64,000 bases of DNA from Ciona intestinalis (taxonomy: Eukaryota > Chordata > Ascidiacea > Phlebobranchia > Cionidae). This document shows positions 1 through 11,886 of the stretch, piece by piece (position 1 is the stretch's first letter; every line of letters begins with the position of its first letter). The stretch covers positions 6,250,601 through 6,314,600 of the forward strand of contig NC_020167.2 in the NCBI RefSeq assembly GCF_000224145.3, given 5' to 3'. The translations under genes and the position numbers were made by a program. The notes under the pieces were generated by a model. The model was not told the DNA's origin. It saw nothing but the letters and a program-made list of their open reading frames with translations, and ran no database searches.

Positions 1-29
1 AATATATATTGTCCGGAATCCTGTTCAAA

Positions 30-230
30 AAACTTTTTATCCTTTTTAAAAAACTCCTACTTAGTTTAACAGAAACCCTTTCACATCCACCACTATTATT
101 TACAATATGGCATCCTATTAAGGAAACAAATTGCAACAAAAGACTACAAACTGCTTTAAGACCTATTTCTATGCATACATACATTGTTACCCAAAGCTAA
201 ATAAACAACAAATAATTTACATTAGACATC
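30..230. repeat. intron sequence repeated at 3480-3680
   Basis: About 200 bp here resembles 3480-3680 (shared pieces include cctttcacatccacca and agactacaaactgct). It is probably an older copy of the same intron in the FN3 exon array, so the array was longer or was shuffled. Confidence 0.7.
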
Positions 231-270
231 TGTTTCAATGCAATAGGTATCAACCGTGTAAGTTTGTTAC

Positions 271-3200
271 CGGTTCTTTGTGGAAGAGAAGGAGTAGAAA
301 CAGAACCAGAAACACTTGAACTGACAGCTTGCACAGTGGCTGTGTAGCTTTCACCAGGGGTGAGACCAGTTACAGTGTAAGTTAATGCAGGAGCAATAAC
401 TGTGTATGTTTTAGTTACTGCTGTTCCAGATGTGGCAAGAGTTAAGGATATTTCATAAGAGGAGATTACATAGAGAGATGGCATGACCCAATCCACTTTC
501 AAGCTCGTTTGATCATCAGTTGGATTGGACAATGTTACACCAGTAGGAGTTGGTGGGTCTGTAAGAATTTGGTAATTTAAAAGAAGAAAAAATATCTGCT
601 ACAAGATAAAACATGATATACAATATAAAGTATGTCTAATTCTCCATCATTAAAGCTTTGCTGAACGAAACATCTTTCAGTTTCATAAAAACCTTGTGAC
701 ATCTGTTTCAATGCAAGGGGTATCAGCCATGTAAGCTTGTTACCGGTTCTTTGTGGAAGAGAAGGAGTAGAAACAGAACTAGAAACATCCGAACTGACAG
801 CTTGCACAGTGGCTGTATAGCTTTCACCAGGGGTGAGACCAGTTACAGTGTAAGTTGTTGTAGAAGCAGGAGAAGGTGTGAAAGTTTGATTTACTATTGC
901 TGCTCCAGATGTAGCAGGAGTTAACGATATTTTATAAGAGACTACAGATGGGATTGACATCATAATCCAATCCACATTCAAGTTTGTAGTTTGATCACCA
1001 GTTGGTTGGGACAGTTGTACATTAGTAGGAGTTGGTGGGTCTGGAATATGATGGAGAATGAAATACATAGAACTTTATTTAAACAACCTACTTTAAAACA
1101 TTTTTAAACAGGACCAGATTAAACAAATCCTAAAGTTCAAATTTTCAGGTTTTAAATACAACTACTTTTAGTTTCGAAGCAACTATTTCGCAACCACACA
1201 AATTACAAAACATTATTATATCGTAGTGGCAACTTATACTAAACATTGCAGCAATAAAAACTGTGCAAGAAAAGACAAACTGTGCTCGTGGATAAAAATG
1301 TGCAAAACTTGCGAAACAGTTGTGACAATCTATTGTAAATGACAAATTTTGAAAAACAAATCGCCAGGAAACAGTATGTTTATAAATTATTCCCAAAAAC
1401 AGTAGGTTTATAATTATGAATATGCATTTTCAGCATACTGGAGAAGTTAAAAAGCAACTCGTTTCAGAGTTATTTTAAAGCGAAGTGAATTGAACAAACC
1501 AATTGTTTCTCATTGGACGAGGTGCAGGAGTTACCTGTCCGCTGAGTATTTGAAGATAAAACAGCTTCGCTCTGGGATAATGGTGGATATGCGCCACTGA
1601 CAGCTTGCATAGTGGCTGTGTAACTTTCACCAGGGGTGAGACCAGTTACAATGTAAGTTAATGGAGAAGCACCGTTAGTTGTGTAATTATTAGTTACCGC
1701 TGCTCCAGATGTATCAGGGATTAAGGATATTTTGTAAAAGGAGACTAGAAATGGAGTTGATATCATGACCCAATCCACTTTCAAGCTTGTAGTTTGATTG
1801 ACAGTTGGTTGGGACAGTTGTACATTAGTAGGAGTTGGTGGGTCTGGAATATGATGGAGAATGAAATACAAAGAAATTATTTAAACAAAGCACATGGACT
1901 TACTGGTCTTGGCATAATTGGAGTCTTCAGAAACATCACCAGCTACCCCAGCACTGAATGCTCTAACTGTAGCCTGGTACCGTCTACCAGGAATTAAACT
2001 TGTGATATTGGCAAAATTAGTTGACACTGTCTGATTTGCCACTAAAGTGCCACCGACACTGCCCAAGTACACAATAAGTTGATATGAATCAACCACACCA
2101 GTTGGAACAGCCCAGTTTGCATACAAGATTGTTGTTTTATCTGAACCATCAGTTGGTTGATACAAGTTAGGAGATCCAGGCAGGGGATCTGTGAAAGTTT
2201 TAAGTAACAAATTAGAATTTTAAGCAATAACTCAGACCATACATTATACAATACCTGATTAAATAAAACCTAAAATTCAAATTTTTTTAGGTTTTAAATA
2301 AAACTTCTTTTAGTTTCAAAGCAACTATTTCGCAACCACACAAATTACGTAACATTATTACATCGTAGTGGCAACTTATACTAAACATTGCAGCAATAGA
2401 AATTGTGCAAGAAAAGACAAACTGTGCTCGTGGATAAAAATGTGCAAAACTTGCGAAACAGTTGTGACAATCTATTGTAAATGACAAATTTTGAAAAACA
2501 AATCGCCAGGAAACAGTATGTTTATAAATTATTCCCAAAACAGTATGTTTATAATTATGAATATGCATTTTCAGCATACTGGAGATGTTAAAAAGCAACT
2601 CGTTTCAGAGTTACTTTAAAATGAAGTGAATTGAACAAACCAAGTGTTTTTCATTATACGAGATGCACAAGTTACCTGTCTGCTGAGTATTTGAAGATAA
2701 AACAGCTTCGCTCTGGGATAATGGTGGATATGCGCCACTGACAGCTTGCATAGTGGCTGTGTAGCTTTCACCAGGGGTGAGACCAGTTACAGTGTAAGTT
2801 AATGGAGAATTAGCATTAGCTGTGTATGTTTCAGTTACTGCTGCTCCAGATGTGGCAGGAGTTAACAATATTTCATAAGAGGATACTACAAATGGGGTTG
2901 ATATCATGACCCAATCCACTTTTAAGCTTGTAGTTTGATTGACAGTTGGTTGGGACAGTTGTACATTAGTAGGGGTTGGTGGGTCTGAAATATGATGGAG
3001 AATGAAATACAAAGAATCCATTTAAACAAAGCATTTGGACTTACTGGTTTTGCCATAATTGGAGTTTCCAGAAACATTACTAGCTACCCCAACACTGTAT
3101 GCTGTAACTGTAGCCTGGTATCTTCTACCAGGAATTAAATTTGTGATATTGGCAAAATTGGTTGTCACTGTAAGATTTGCGTCGACAGTGCCGCCTACAT

Positions 3201-3332
3201 CACCCCGATACACCAGAAGTTGATATGAATCAACCACACCAGTTGGTGCAGTCCAGTTTGCATATAAGATTGTTGTTTTATCCGAACCATCCGTCGGTTG
3301 ATACAAGTTGGGAGCTCCAGGCACACCAGAAA
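271..3332 (-). CDS. tandem fibronectin type III repeat protein (partial gene)
   Basis: Six exons, each coding one FN3 domain, in transcript order 3045..3332, 2676..2984, 1904..2188, 1535..1843, 744..1040 and 271..558. All start and end in phase 1, so any number can be joined without frame loss. Each carries the FN3 core: a Trp in strand B (VDWVM or YANW), and LTPGESYTATVQAVS or LIPGRRYQATV before the last strands. Two exon types occur: type A begins DPPTPTNVQLSQPT and type B begins PNLYQPTDGSDKTT. The order is B-A-B-A-A-A. No catalytic domain, stop or sure start is visible; the gene runs off the left edge and its 5' part may lie in the assembly gap at 3772-4271. Likely an extracellular or receptor ectodomain. 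The family is certain, gene identity unknown. Confidence 0.82.
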
Positions 3333-3371
3333 CTATAAGTTTTAAACAAATTTCAAAAATAAAATTATACA
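1090..3371. repeat. 1.14 kb tandem duplication of an FN3 exon pair with introns
   Basis: The block at about 1090-2230 is repeated at about 2231-3371 with an offset near 1141 bp. Both exons and the intervening intron are copied. The intron stretch at 1149-1470 is nearly identical to 2291-2610, which shows the duplication is recent or kept alike by gene conversion. Confidence 0.85.
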
Positions 3372-3771
3372 ACGCAACCCTATAATGCGTTGTTAACCAA
3401 CAAACAACTAATGATGTAAGAAAAGCCACGACAATAATAGAAATAACATAATACCACAAGCAACAGTACAATTTATCCCCTGTTTAAAAAACCCTAAGTT
3501 TGACACAAATCCTTTCACATCCACCAATATTCTACATTGTTACATCCCATTAAGTATCAGTAAACAAATAGCAACACAAGACTACAAACTGCTTAAGACC
3601 TATTTCTGAACATACATACATTATTACCAAAAGTTAAATAAACAACAAATAAGTTATAATTGCCGCAAAATCAGTGAAGAATACAAATTTTGAGTTAGAA
3701 ATACGAAAACAAATTTATGACCTCCATATTAACTTAGCTTCACAATCAAAGCAATCTTAGAAAAATGCGCT

Positions 3772-4271
3772 NNNNNNNNNNNNNNNNNNNNNNNNNNNNN
3801 NNNNNNNNNNNNNNNNNNNNNNNNNNNNNNNNNNNNNNNNNNNNNNNNNNNNNNNNNNNNNNNNNNNNNNNNNNNNNNNNNNNNNNNNNNNNNNNNNNNN
3901 NNNNNNNNNNNNNNNNNNNNNNNNNNNNNNNNNNNNNNNNNNNNNNNNNNNNNNNNNNNNNNNNNNNNNNNNNNNNNNNNNNNNNNNNNNNNNNNNNNNN
4001 NNNNNNNNNNNNNNNNNNNNNNNNNNNNNNNNNNNNNNNNNNNNNNNNNNNNNNNNNNNNNNNNNNNNNNNNNNNNNNNNNNNNNNNNNNNNNNNNNNNN
4101 NNNNNNNNNNNNNNNNNNNNNNNNNNNNNNNNNNNNNNNNNNNNNNNNNNNNNNNNNNNNNNNNNNNNNNNNNNNNNNNNNNNNNNNNNNNNNNNNNNNN
4201 NNNNNNNNNNNNNNNNNNNNNNNNNNNNNNNNNNNNNNNNNNNNNNNNNNNNNNNNNNNNNNNNNNNNNNN
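3772..4271. other. assembly gap (500 N)
   Basis: A run of exactly 500 N, a conventional gap of unknown size. It sits beside duplicated FN3 sequence, so collapsed or missing FN3 exons are likely here. Confidence 0.99.
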
Positions 4272-4352
4272 ATCTTGATAAAAATATAAAATAAAGTAAA
4301 AATATCAGTTTCAATAAATTTTGATCCTAATTTAACTTCTATATAGTTATCC

Positions 4353-4533
4353 GGTGCTAGTGAAGAATCTTTTTCCCCCCAACTTATTTGCTAACAACTA
4401 ACCCCTAACCCCTATAATCACTAACCCCTATAACCACTAACCCCCTAACCATCAACACCTAACCCCCTAACCTAGGGGTTAGTCACGTTAGTGGTTAGCA
4501 AATAAGGTGGGGGGGAGATTCTTCACTAGCACC
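4353..4533. mobile_element. MITE-like inverted-repeat element with telomere-like core
   Basis: The ends are inverted copies: ggtgctagtgaagaatct at the left and agattcttcactagcacc at the right, extended inward through a C-run/G-run and by ttatttgctaac/gttagcaaataa. The core is repeats of the ctaacccc type, close to the animal telomere unit. There is no coding capacity. It looks like a non-autonomous foldback element; the telomere-like core is the odd part. Confidence 0.75.
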
Positions 4534-5968
4534 ATTTATTCTTTTTTGTACTTTTGGTAATTCTCTGCGTATATTTATCTTCGACTTCGCTTTTATATTA
4601 ATCTTCCACGTATAACATTGAATAACAATAACACCGTAACGTTTTTTGAACCATATTATACGCCGTTTTATAAATACAAAATGTTTCATTCTGTTCTCAA
4701 ACACTTATAAAAGTTTAAAATTCGGGCCTAAACGATACTGACTTTTACAACTTAGCTTTGGTATGTTGCGGTTAAAGGCTGAAATATCAAATAACGCAAA
4801 CCTCTACACATTTAGTGACAACTGGCTATAAAAAGCCGCGCACCTGAATTTATATACAAATGGTGTATTTGTTCTCTGCTGCCACCCAGTGGGAAAGGAA
4901 CTAAAACACAGCTGATTACATGTTTTTTTACGACGTGGTTCTCTGGTTTAAACTAATACACAAATTGTAGTAATGTATTTAAGATTTACAAAAGGCACAT
5001 AAACCTATGCACAGCTTAATTAGATAAATGGTATACAGATATAAATTAGACCCATGAATTTATGGTATTTCGTTTAATGACTGTTGTTTATCTGCAAATT
5101 TCCATTTCTTCATTAATTTATTTAACCTGATCTTTTTTACTGTATTTGAATGGATACAAAAATATGTTGTATTGTCTAATAATTTACCTAAACCAGAATA
5201 CACATGAGTAAAAATGATTCGAAAACCAACAACCATTTTTTTGCAACACAGCATGTATTACATTAACACAGCCTAGCAACAAAATAGCAGAACGAACAAC
5301 AAAATCTAAAATAACAGTAACTGTTCATAAAACATAGAAATTAAAAGCATGAAAAATATTATCATTTTTTGCATCTAGTACTTTCAATATATAATAGTTC
5401 TTACGATTTTTTTGCTACAGATTAGAACTTTTTAAATTAAAATAGAAACTCCTTAATATGAAAGAACAAAATATATCACATTGGTACCAATTACACTGCA
5501 GCAAAAGCATACACAGTACATTGAGGTCACATTAACAACCTGAAACTAAAATAAAGCAGCGATTTCAAGACAAGAAATCACATATTGTTGTTGGTTTATC
5601 AACTATATCTGATAAATTATCCTACAAAAAGGCTTTAATAATTGCATTCAATTACACCAAGTGGTATAGGAGATTTTAGTTAATTTATGCTTTCATGACA
5701 GTAATTACCAACAAAACATTTAGTAGTTTATTTGTTGACTACTTGGGCTCACAAATCCTTTTGATTAAGTTCACAAATGTACCGTACAACCTGTAGTTTT
5801 GGGAACAAACCATTTAATAATTTGCTAATTTATGCCGAACATTTAGTCCCTACACAAAAAAATAAAAAGCGCTGGTAACACTTAGGCTTTTTCTTCAATA
5901 TAGATAGCAGTTGCAAATGGTGGGGAAAACGAGCAAAAAATCCATGCGCATGCAGCTGATGCAAATCA
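4534..5968. other. AT-rich intergenic stretch between FN3 gene and KDSR
   Basis: Only short open frames without family features are seen. A probable KDSR poly(A) signal lies at 5727-5732. I see no RNA gene or further exon; exons of the FN3 gene upstream of the gap cannot be excluded. Confidence 0.5.
5727..5732 (-). terminator. candidate KDSR poly(A) signal
   Basis: AATAAA on the minus strand about 237 bp after the KDSR stop. It is one of several AT-rich candidates. Confidence 0.4.
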
Positions 5969-8900
5969 TCACTGAAGTTTATCATCGGCCTCCGGTAAAT
6001 CTTTTTTTCTTGCGCATTTAGCGACTATTACATCAAAACTTTTTAAATAAGCGAGAGCTACAATACGTAGAGGGCTCATCAGTATAACTTGAAGGGTGGC
6101 AGACACAACAGAGTTGCAAGGTGCCATTCCAACTGTTAGGTTCCCTGGAAAAATGTTAATTTAGTGAAGACTGTATTCAGTATTGTACCTATATTGCTAA
6201 AATTCAGTAAAAAATAATTCAGCACAAAGCGTTTGCAACGTGAACTGCAATTATGGTTGCACAATTACTGATTCCGGTCATATACGCCAACACTGTTTAG
6301 TGTTTCCAATTTTATTTCAATGCTTTATAGGACCAATTGTTTTTGTACATTGACAAACTTTTTTTGTTTGGTAAATTTGATTGTCGTCACTTTAAAAATT
6401 AATTTTTTTCAATAAAAAACTTTCACACAGTCAAAATAAACAAAGAATCATTGTACCCACTCACCTAATATAAAACCATCAAGCCCGATAGTATTTACAA
6501 ACTCTCCTCTCACAATATCTCGAACTAAACTCTTGGCTACAACTTCTGCGGAGAACAATCCAGCTGTCTCTGATATTAAACGAGTCTCTTCGGGCTTCGT
6601 GTCATCTGAAATAACATTTAGGTATTTTACATTCTATGAATTTGACAAGCTTTGATGGTACCTTTAGGTTACATTTGAGCATATCTATCCATATACAAAT
6701 TTTCATTTTTCGTTGGTATGCCCCTTTAACCTAACAGTAATTGCTTACATTGTGTCTGGTGAAAAATTGTGATCTGTGATTATATGTGTTACATTTTAAT
6801 CATTTAAAACCAATTATATAACAGTTGATGCTAGAAAAAAGTGATCATGTTAAAGCATGTCTAACTATTAAATTCTGGATCCTTCTATTCTGTATGGGTC
6901 AAGTCCTACAGCAAGTCACATCAAGAGACCTGAGGTTTAGGCCAAAGACTCACACCTATATTGGTAAAAAGATAAAAAAAAAATTTGATATACAATATAT
7001 ATTTAATAATTGTTATAAAAAGATATACAATATATTGATCAAAATTTATTGGTAATAATTGATGTAAAATTGCATGTTTAGTTTGATGGTAAAGAGAATG
7101 TGTTAAATATTAAAACATATTTGCTGTTTAAATCAGCTGGAATCCAATCTAATTCATGTAATAGGTATTTTTAAAAACCAACGGAAAAACCCCATAGCTT
7201 TCACACACACACTCTTGCTTTCATGAAATATTCATAGGGAAAATATCAATTTCTGACCGCACAGTCTGCTTATTTACACCACAATGTTAAAACAAACCTT
7301 CAGAATGAAAACCTGGTGTGTCTGTGTCTGGAGGAAATGAAATTGTGACTGCCATGTTGTAAGGTTTAATCTGAAAACAAATTCACATTATTTAATACAT
7401 TTGTAACTAGTACCATACGATTATTCCATGTATATGTATACAGTAATCATTTTTATAACTCATACAAATGTATCTAAACAGTTTGTGATTACTGTCCTTG
7501 ATGACTTGGGTTTGGAGATGTTTTTAAAAATTCAAAAAAAAAAACAGAAAAAATAATAGAAATGCAGTAATTGTGTGGTCATTTTTCTTTAATTAAACAT
7601 GGGCAGTAACAGGCGAAACATATCATTCATGCTACATAAACTTTAATGTACAGCAAAATACAAACCAACAGATTTATGTTTTAAAGAAAAGATATTCAGC
7701 CCAGAGATTCTGTTCATCAATATAAAAAAACACATTTATTTAATATAAATGCATATAGTTAATGGATGTAAATGTATTATAATTACTTACTTCCATTTGC
7801 AAAGTCTCAGCCAATCCACGAAGAGCAAATTTAGTTGCAGCGTAACCCGTGTAACCAAACACACCAGTCTGTCCAGCTTGTGAGCTCACAAAGGCTATTC
7901 TACCTGTCATAGGAAACCTTTGTATTGAAATCTAGCGCATTTTGAAACAATTTATAATACCTGAAGCAAGTTTGATATGGAAATTGAATTGGCAATAAAA
8001 TATTTTTTATATTAAGAACAAGTATGAGTTTTACTTTAAAAAACGATAATAAAATATATATATCAAGCTGCCATAAACATGTGTTTGAAGTGTTTAAGCA
8101 ATTATAAAATTTCCTGTTATTATCAACAGAACACTAATAATTTTATCAAAAATTTCAGAAAATCTTAATTTTAAAAACAAGAGTAAAATTTTGATTGAGT
8201 AATTGAATTTAAAAAGTTTTTTTCGGCAACTTTAAACATAACTTGTAATAAATAACATCACAATAAATAAAGTTTAATTATAAAATAAAGACAGATCACC
8301 TTTTTTTCTTAATTTCATCCCAGACACAACAGCTTTGGTGCAATACACAGATCCAAGGTAATTTATTTTCATCAACCATTCAAACTTTTCAGCTGGGGTG
8401 TCCTGAAGTAATACAAAGTTAAGTTAGTTTGGCTTTTACTTCATTTTATGATTATTGAGACAAAAGAAGTAACTTTAATGACAACTGGTGCAACCATGTC
8501 TGTTTCTTCATGTGGTTTATGTAATTTTTATATGGTATATATATAAAAAATATCGCATTGATTACCATATGGTCAAAACACCGTGGGTTATTGTTTTATT
8601 TTAAACCAATTGGATAATAACTGCAAAATGCAAATACCAGATCTTTATCTTTCAGTATGGAGATCCTTAATATTCCATGCAAAATGCATAATATTTGCAA
8701 CCCCCATACCATGCACCACACAACATTGTGCAGATTGAAAACGCTTACTGTTTGTGTAGAGGATATTTTTTTCACAATTTTCTATGGCTTTTTAATCAAA
8801 TTAATTCTGAAGTATTGTCATTTTTCCAATCTTGTACATTGTGCCACTGTAAGAATATCACAACAACAAAAACATAAATAAACCACCTCAAATACTTCTG

Positions 8901-9515
8901 CATGAGAAACTCCAGCACAATTAACCAAAACATCAACTGGTCCCAACTTTTCTTCAACTTTTCTAATCCCTTCTTGAACCTGAACAATAAATTATGTTAA
9001 TATTGTTAAACTAACATTGATACATTACTGTAATAATAAATGCCACAATGTTTTTTTCACTGTATTTGCACTAAATTTTATAATTTTATGCAACAAGTTT
9101 ATCGGAATTATTGTAATTAGTGAAAAAGGCAGAGATTTTGTGCCCTAGAATAAGTGCAACCAAAACGACTTCTTTACAATTCCAGTAACTATTCATTAAG
9201 AATTCATATTTAAAATACCTTTCCATAAGATTCAGATACGTCCAAAGGCAAGATGGTTACACACTGCCGATCACCACCCCCTTTGAGATGTTCTTCCACT
9301 TCAGATTTGGCTTGTTTCAGCCGCTGTTCATTTCTTGCAACCAAGCTTACAAAACCACCTTGCCGAGCGCATTCCTTCGCGACTTCAAGGCCGATACCCG
9401 ACGAACCTCCCGTTACCATCACATGTGCACCCGTTAGATTTAATCTTGATGGACGAGATGATACAATCAACACAAGAACAACGATAACGACCGGAATTAG
9501 GATTAAAAACAGCAT
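5969..9515 (-). CDS. KDSR: 3-ketodihydrosphingosine reductase
   Basis: Seven exons: 9219..9515, 8887..8979, 8300..8402, 7791..7903, 7298..7370, 6465..6605 and 5969..6144. They join in frame to 996 bp (331 residues; human KDSR is 332). It reduces 3-ketodihydrosphingosine to dihydrosphingosine with NADPH, the second step of sphingolipid synthesis, at the ER membrane. Visible marks: N-terminal membrane anchor at about residues 2-18; Rossmann motif TGGSSGIG at 35-42; NCAG in exon 2; catalytic Ser near 172 in VSSQAG and the YAATK motif (Tyr 185, Lys 189) in exon 4; a hydrophobic C-terminal segment in the last exon. The start is the first ATG before the anchor. The -AG at 9529-9530 could be a leader-splice acceptor. 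Confidence 0.96.
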
Positions 9516-9528
9516 GTCGATGTGAAAA

Positions 9529-9530
9529 CT
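9529..9530 (-). promoter_or_regulatory. possible splice or trans-splice acceptor of KDSR
   Basis: On the minus strand aaaatttgcag ends here, 13 bases before the KDSR ATG. Tunicates add a spliced leader to many mRNAs, so this could be a trans-splice site or a cis acceptor for a 5' UTR exon. The site is visible; its use is inferred. Confidence 0.45.
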
Positions 9531-9539
9531 GCAAATTTT

Positions 9540-10576
9540 GGTAATCCTTTAGCTGGTGGCCACCTGAAATTTTGGTTTCAAAATGTTCCTTGGGTCTCAC
9601 TGATACTCATTGTATAATTTTTTTTTGAAAAAACTCGGGCGTTCGTGTCGAAAATTAACTTTGAAAGTGCGCGAAACCGTGCTGCGTCACCGTATTTTCC
9701 ACATCAGCCGTTATGAATTAAACCAAGGTTGGATTATTACGTCATAGAATGCGTATTGTTACGTTTGATTCCTACGTTAAAGGGCCTAAACACACCCCAA
9801 ATGTACTTCGCTTTAATCGATAGAGTGTGTATTTCTAATTCCAACGACACCTTACTTGTTTTAATCGGTTCTGTATAACCAAAGATATTCCAGCTCAAAC
9901 ACCGTGAAATTTCAAAAAACTGATTTGAAAGTTGCGTGGCGAACAACATTGAGAAGTGTACTACCCACGTGACAAAATTGTTGAAGCGTGGCCGCTCTCA
10001 TTCAGAAAGGCGAGAGGCAGTGTTTTCAGCGAAAAACGAGAGAACAAAAAAAACGCAAAAAAGCACAAAAAAAACGCAGGTTTCGCTTTTACGAATGAAT
10101 CAGTCACGTGACTAGTACGTTCCTATGTCACAATCACGGAGCTCGTAGTAAAAAAAAGATAGCGCTAGAGATCACTGTTTGAGGACGAATATCTCCGCCT
10201 ATACTGGACCAATTTTAATAAGCAAAGTATTTTTGGAATCAATAAAACGGTCGCTTTATGAATTTACCATAAAAAATAAAAGTGACGTGGGGTGTGTTTA
10301 GGCCCTTTAAAACAGTGGGGAAAAACAAGGCTATACCGTCTTATAACGTATGTAATATACCACTATTGTGACGTAACAGACCGCGATTGTGACGTAATAA
10401 ATCGTTAACCTTACGCAAATCAGACGAATTACGGTGACACAGCATGTTTTTGCGCATTTTTAAAGTTAATTTTCGACACGAACGCCCGAAAAAAAATTAG
10501 AAAGCAGGTATCAGTGAGGGCTATAGAACATTTTGAAACCAAAATTTCAGGTGGCCACCAGCTAAAGGATTACCCA
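9540..10576. mobile_element. 1 kb foldback DNA element upstream of KDSR
   Basis: Long terminal inverted repeats: left arm from 9540 (ggtaatcctttagctggtgg) and right arm ending at 10576 (ccaccagctaaaggattacc). Similarity continues inward through the cgacacgaacgcccga block and the gggcctaaacacacccca block at 9781, whose inverse is at 10290-10310, so the arms are about 270 bp. The flanks share aaatttt, a possible target duplication. No transposase is present, so it is non-autonomous. Confidence 0.88.
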
Positions 10577-11424
10577 AATTTTTACCTATTAAAAAAGTTA
10601 CAAATTACCGTAAGGCGTAAAGAATTCAGTTTTTCATAACATGATTTTAGTACACAACGCACTCCAGACTTCAGTTAGCTCTCTGCAAAACGTACGTTAT
10701 TTTGACAAAAAAATTGAATTTTTGTTTTGGGAGTTATAACTTCTGCCATATTTGGCGCAGAATTTAATGACAACCTACGTTATTTTATTTAAAAAGTGCG
10801 TGGTGTGGTGCGGCCGTAAAAGTGGGCATATATTGGCTATGTAAAAATTTGTATTACTTTTACATGACATATAGTTTACACCCAATTTTTCAATATTCCT
10901 TGTAAAAAAATACTGACACTATTTTTTTCCTTAAGTTAATAGCATATGTATCCTTCTGCTTAAAAATGCCACAAACTCTGTCTGTCATTACAATTTAAGC
11001 CCTACTGCTACTACTATATCAAAACATCTTTGTTACCCCCATTTTCCTTGGACCTTAAACCGTTCGTATATATATATATGCCACAACAATAACTTTATTG
11101 ATTTCATACTTAAATTTATTATATACACATAATTGAGCAACCTTGACATACTACGATTATCAGTTTAATAATCAAAATATGGGTAAATAACAGTATGACA
11201 CAGTGTGACTATTTTTATGAACTTGTATTCCTATATGATAAATGTTAATGTTGTAAAGCTCAAAGTTGTGTATCCACAATGTAAGTCAGTTGAAAACTGT
11301 GCAATGTTAAAACAAGATTAATTTCCAAAAGAACACATCATTGATTAATAATATACACAAGTATAATGAATTAGTAAGTTCGGACTGCATAAACTTCAAC
11401 TTGGTGCAGTTGATAATGACAGAT
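10577..11424. other. intergenic, no gene seen
   Basis: AT-rich sequence with a short (TA) run near 11069. It probably holds the 3' UTR of the NPC2-like gene on the minus strand, with a poly(A) signal candidate at 11094-11099. I see nothing else. Confidence 0.5.
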
Positions 11425-11886
11425 CTAACCAACAATTTCAACGGGGGTCAACAAGCAGAAAATGCTTTCATTTTTTTCGGTGTCTTCCAAGTTCCATTCA
11501 ACGACCACTTTAACATCGGGATAGAGAGACTTGATTGGCAGCTTTGCACTGTATGTGTATGATGTACCTTTGCTCATCGGGCAGTTTATGTTGCTATCAA
11601 CACAGGCGTTGGGCTGGGAAATTGGAAATGGAACTTTTAATCCATCCAGAATACCATACACAAATGATTTGGCTGCATTGACTGCTACGTTTGGTGTAAA
11701 AGTGACATTGAAGGTGTATGTTTCCCCCTTGTTTAGCTTGCATGGTGAAGTATTGCAGTCAGTTACTGCAATAGAATCTATCTTGCCACATTTTGACCCA
11801 CAGTCTTTGATACTAATTTTGCAATGAGCAATGGAAATTGCAACACCAGCCAGGATGAGAAATGAATACAATTTCATATTGTTCAA
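11425..11886 (-). CDS. NPC2: NPC2-like secreted sterol-binding protein (copy 1)
   Basis: One intronless frame of 153 codons (150 if the second Met, MKLYSF, is used). It begins with a signal peptide (LYSFLILAGVAISIAHC) followed by an ML/NPC2 fold: KDCGSKCGKI, the Cys pair in CNTSPCKL, the pocket segment GILDGLKVPFPI, Cys pairs in NACVDSNINCP, and PDVKVVVEWNLED. NPC2 carries cholesterol out of late endosomes and lysosomes to NPC1. It is head to head with a second copy at 13449. Length matches human NPC2 (151). Ascidian ML proteins may bind other lipids, so the exact ligand is not certain. Confidence 0.93.
   Translation of the reverse strand: MNNMKLYSFLILAGVAISIAHCKISIKDCGSKCGKIDSIAVTDCNTSPCKLNKGETYTFNVTFTPNVAVNAAKSFVYGILDGLKVPFPISQPNACVDSNINCPMSKGTSYTYSAKLPIKSLYPDVKVVVEWNLEDTEKNESIFCLLTPVEIVG

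Noticed and set aside
1145..2598. Two similar open frames at 1145-1396 and 2287-2598 (RAQFVFSCT type) that look conserved
   Set aside because: They lie in the two copies of the duplicated FN3 intron; similarity comes from the recent duplication, and no splice context or family supports coding.
3333..3471. Hydrophobic extension (MYCCLWYYVISIIVV) ahead of an FN3 exon, as a possible membrane anchor start
   Set aside because: The matching position in the other copy is an intron ending in a clear acceptor, and a good acceptor is also present here, so intron is more likely; kept open only as a remote option.
3757..4314. Open frames across the N run
   Set aside because: They consist of undetermined bases.
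4380..4490. A true telomere or chromosome end
   Set aside because: The telomere-like units are few, irregular and enclosed by inverted ends with genes on both sides.
8657..8881. 74-codon plus-strand frame
   Set aside because: Lies in a KDSR intron, no recognisable features; a second frame overlaps it.
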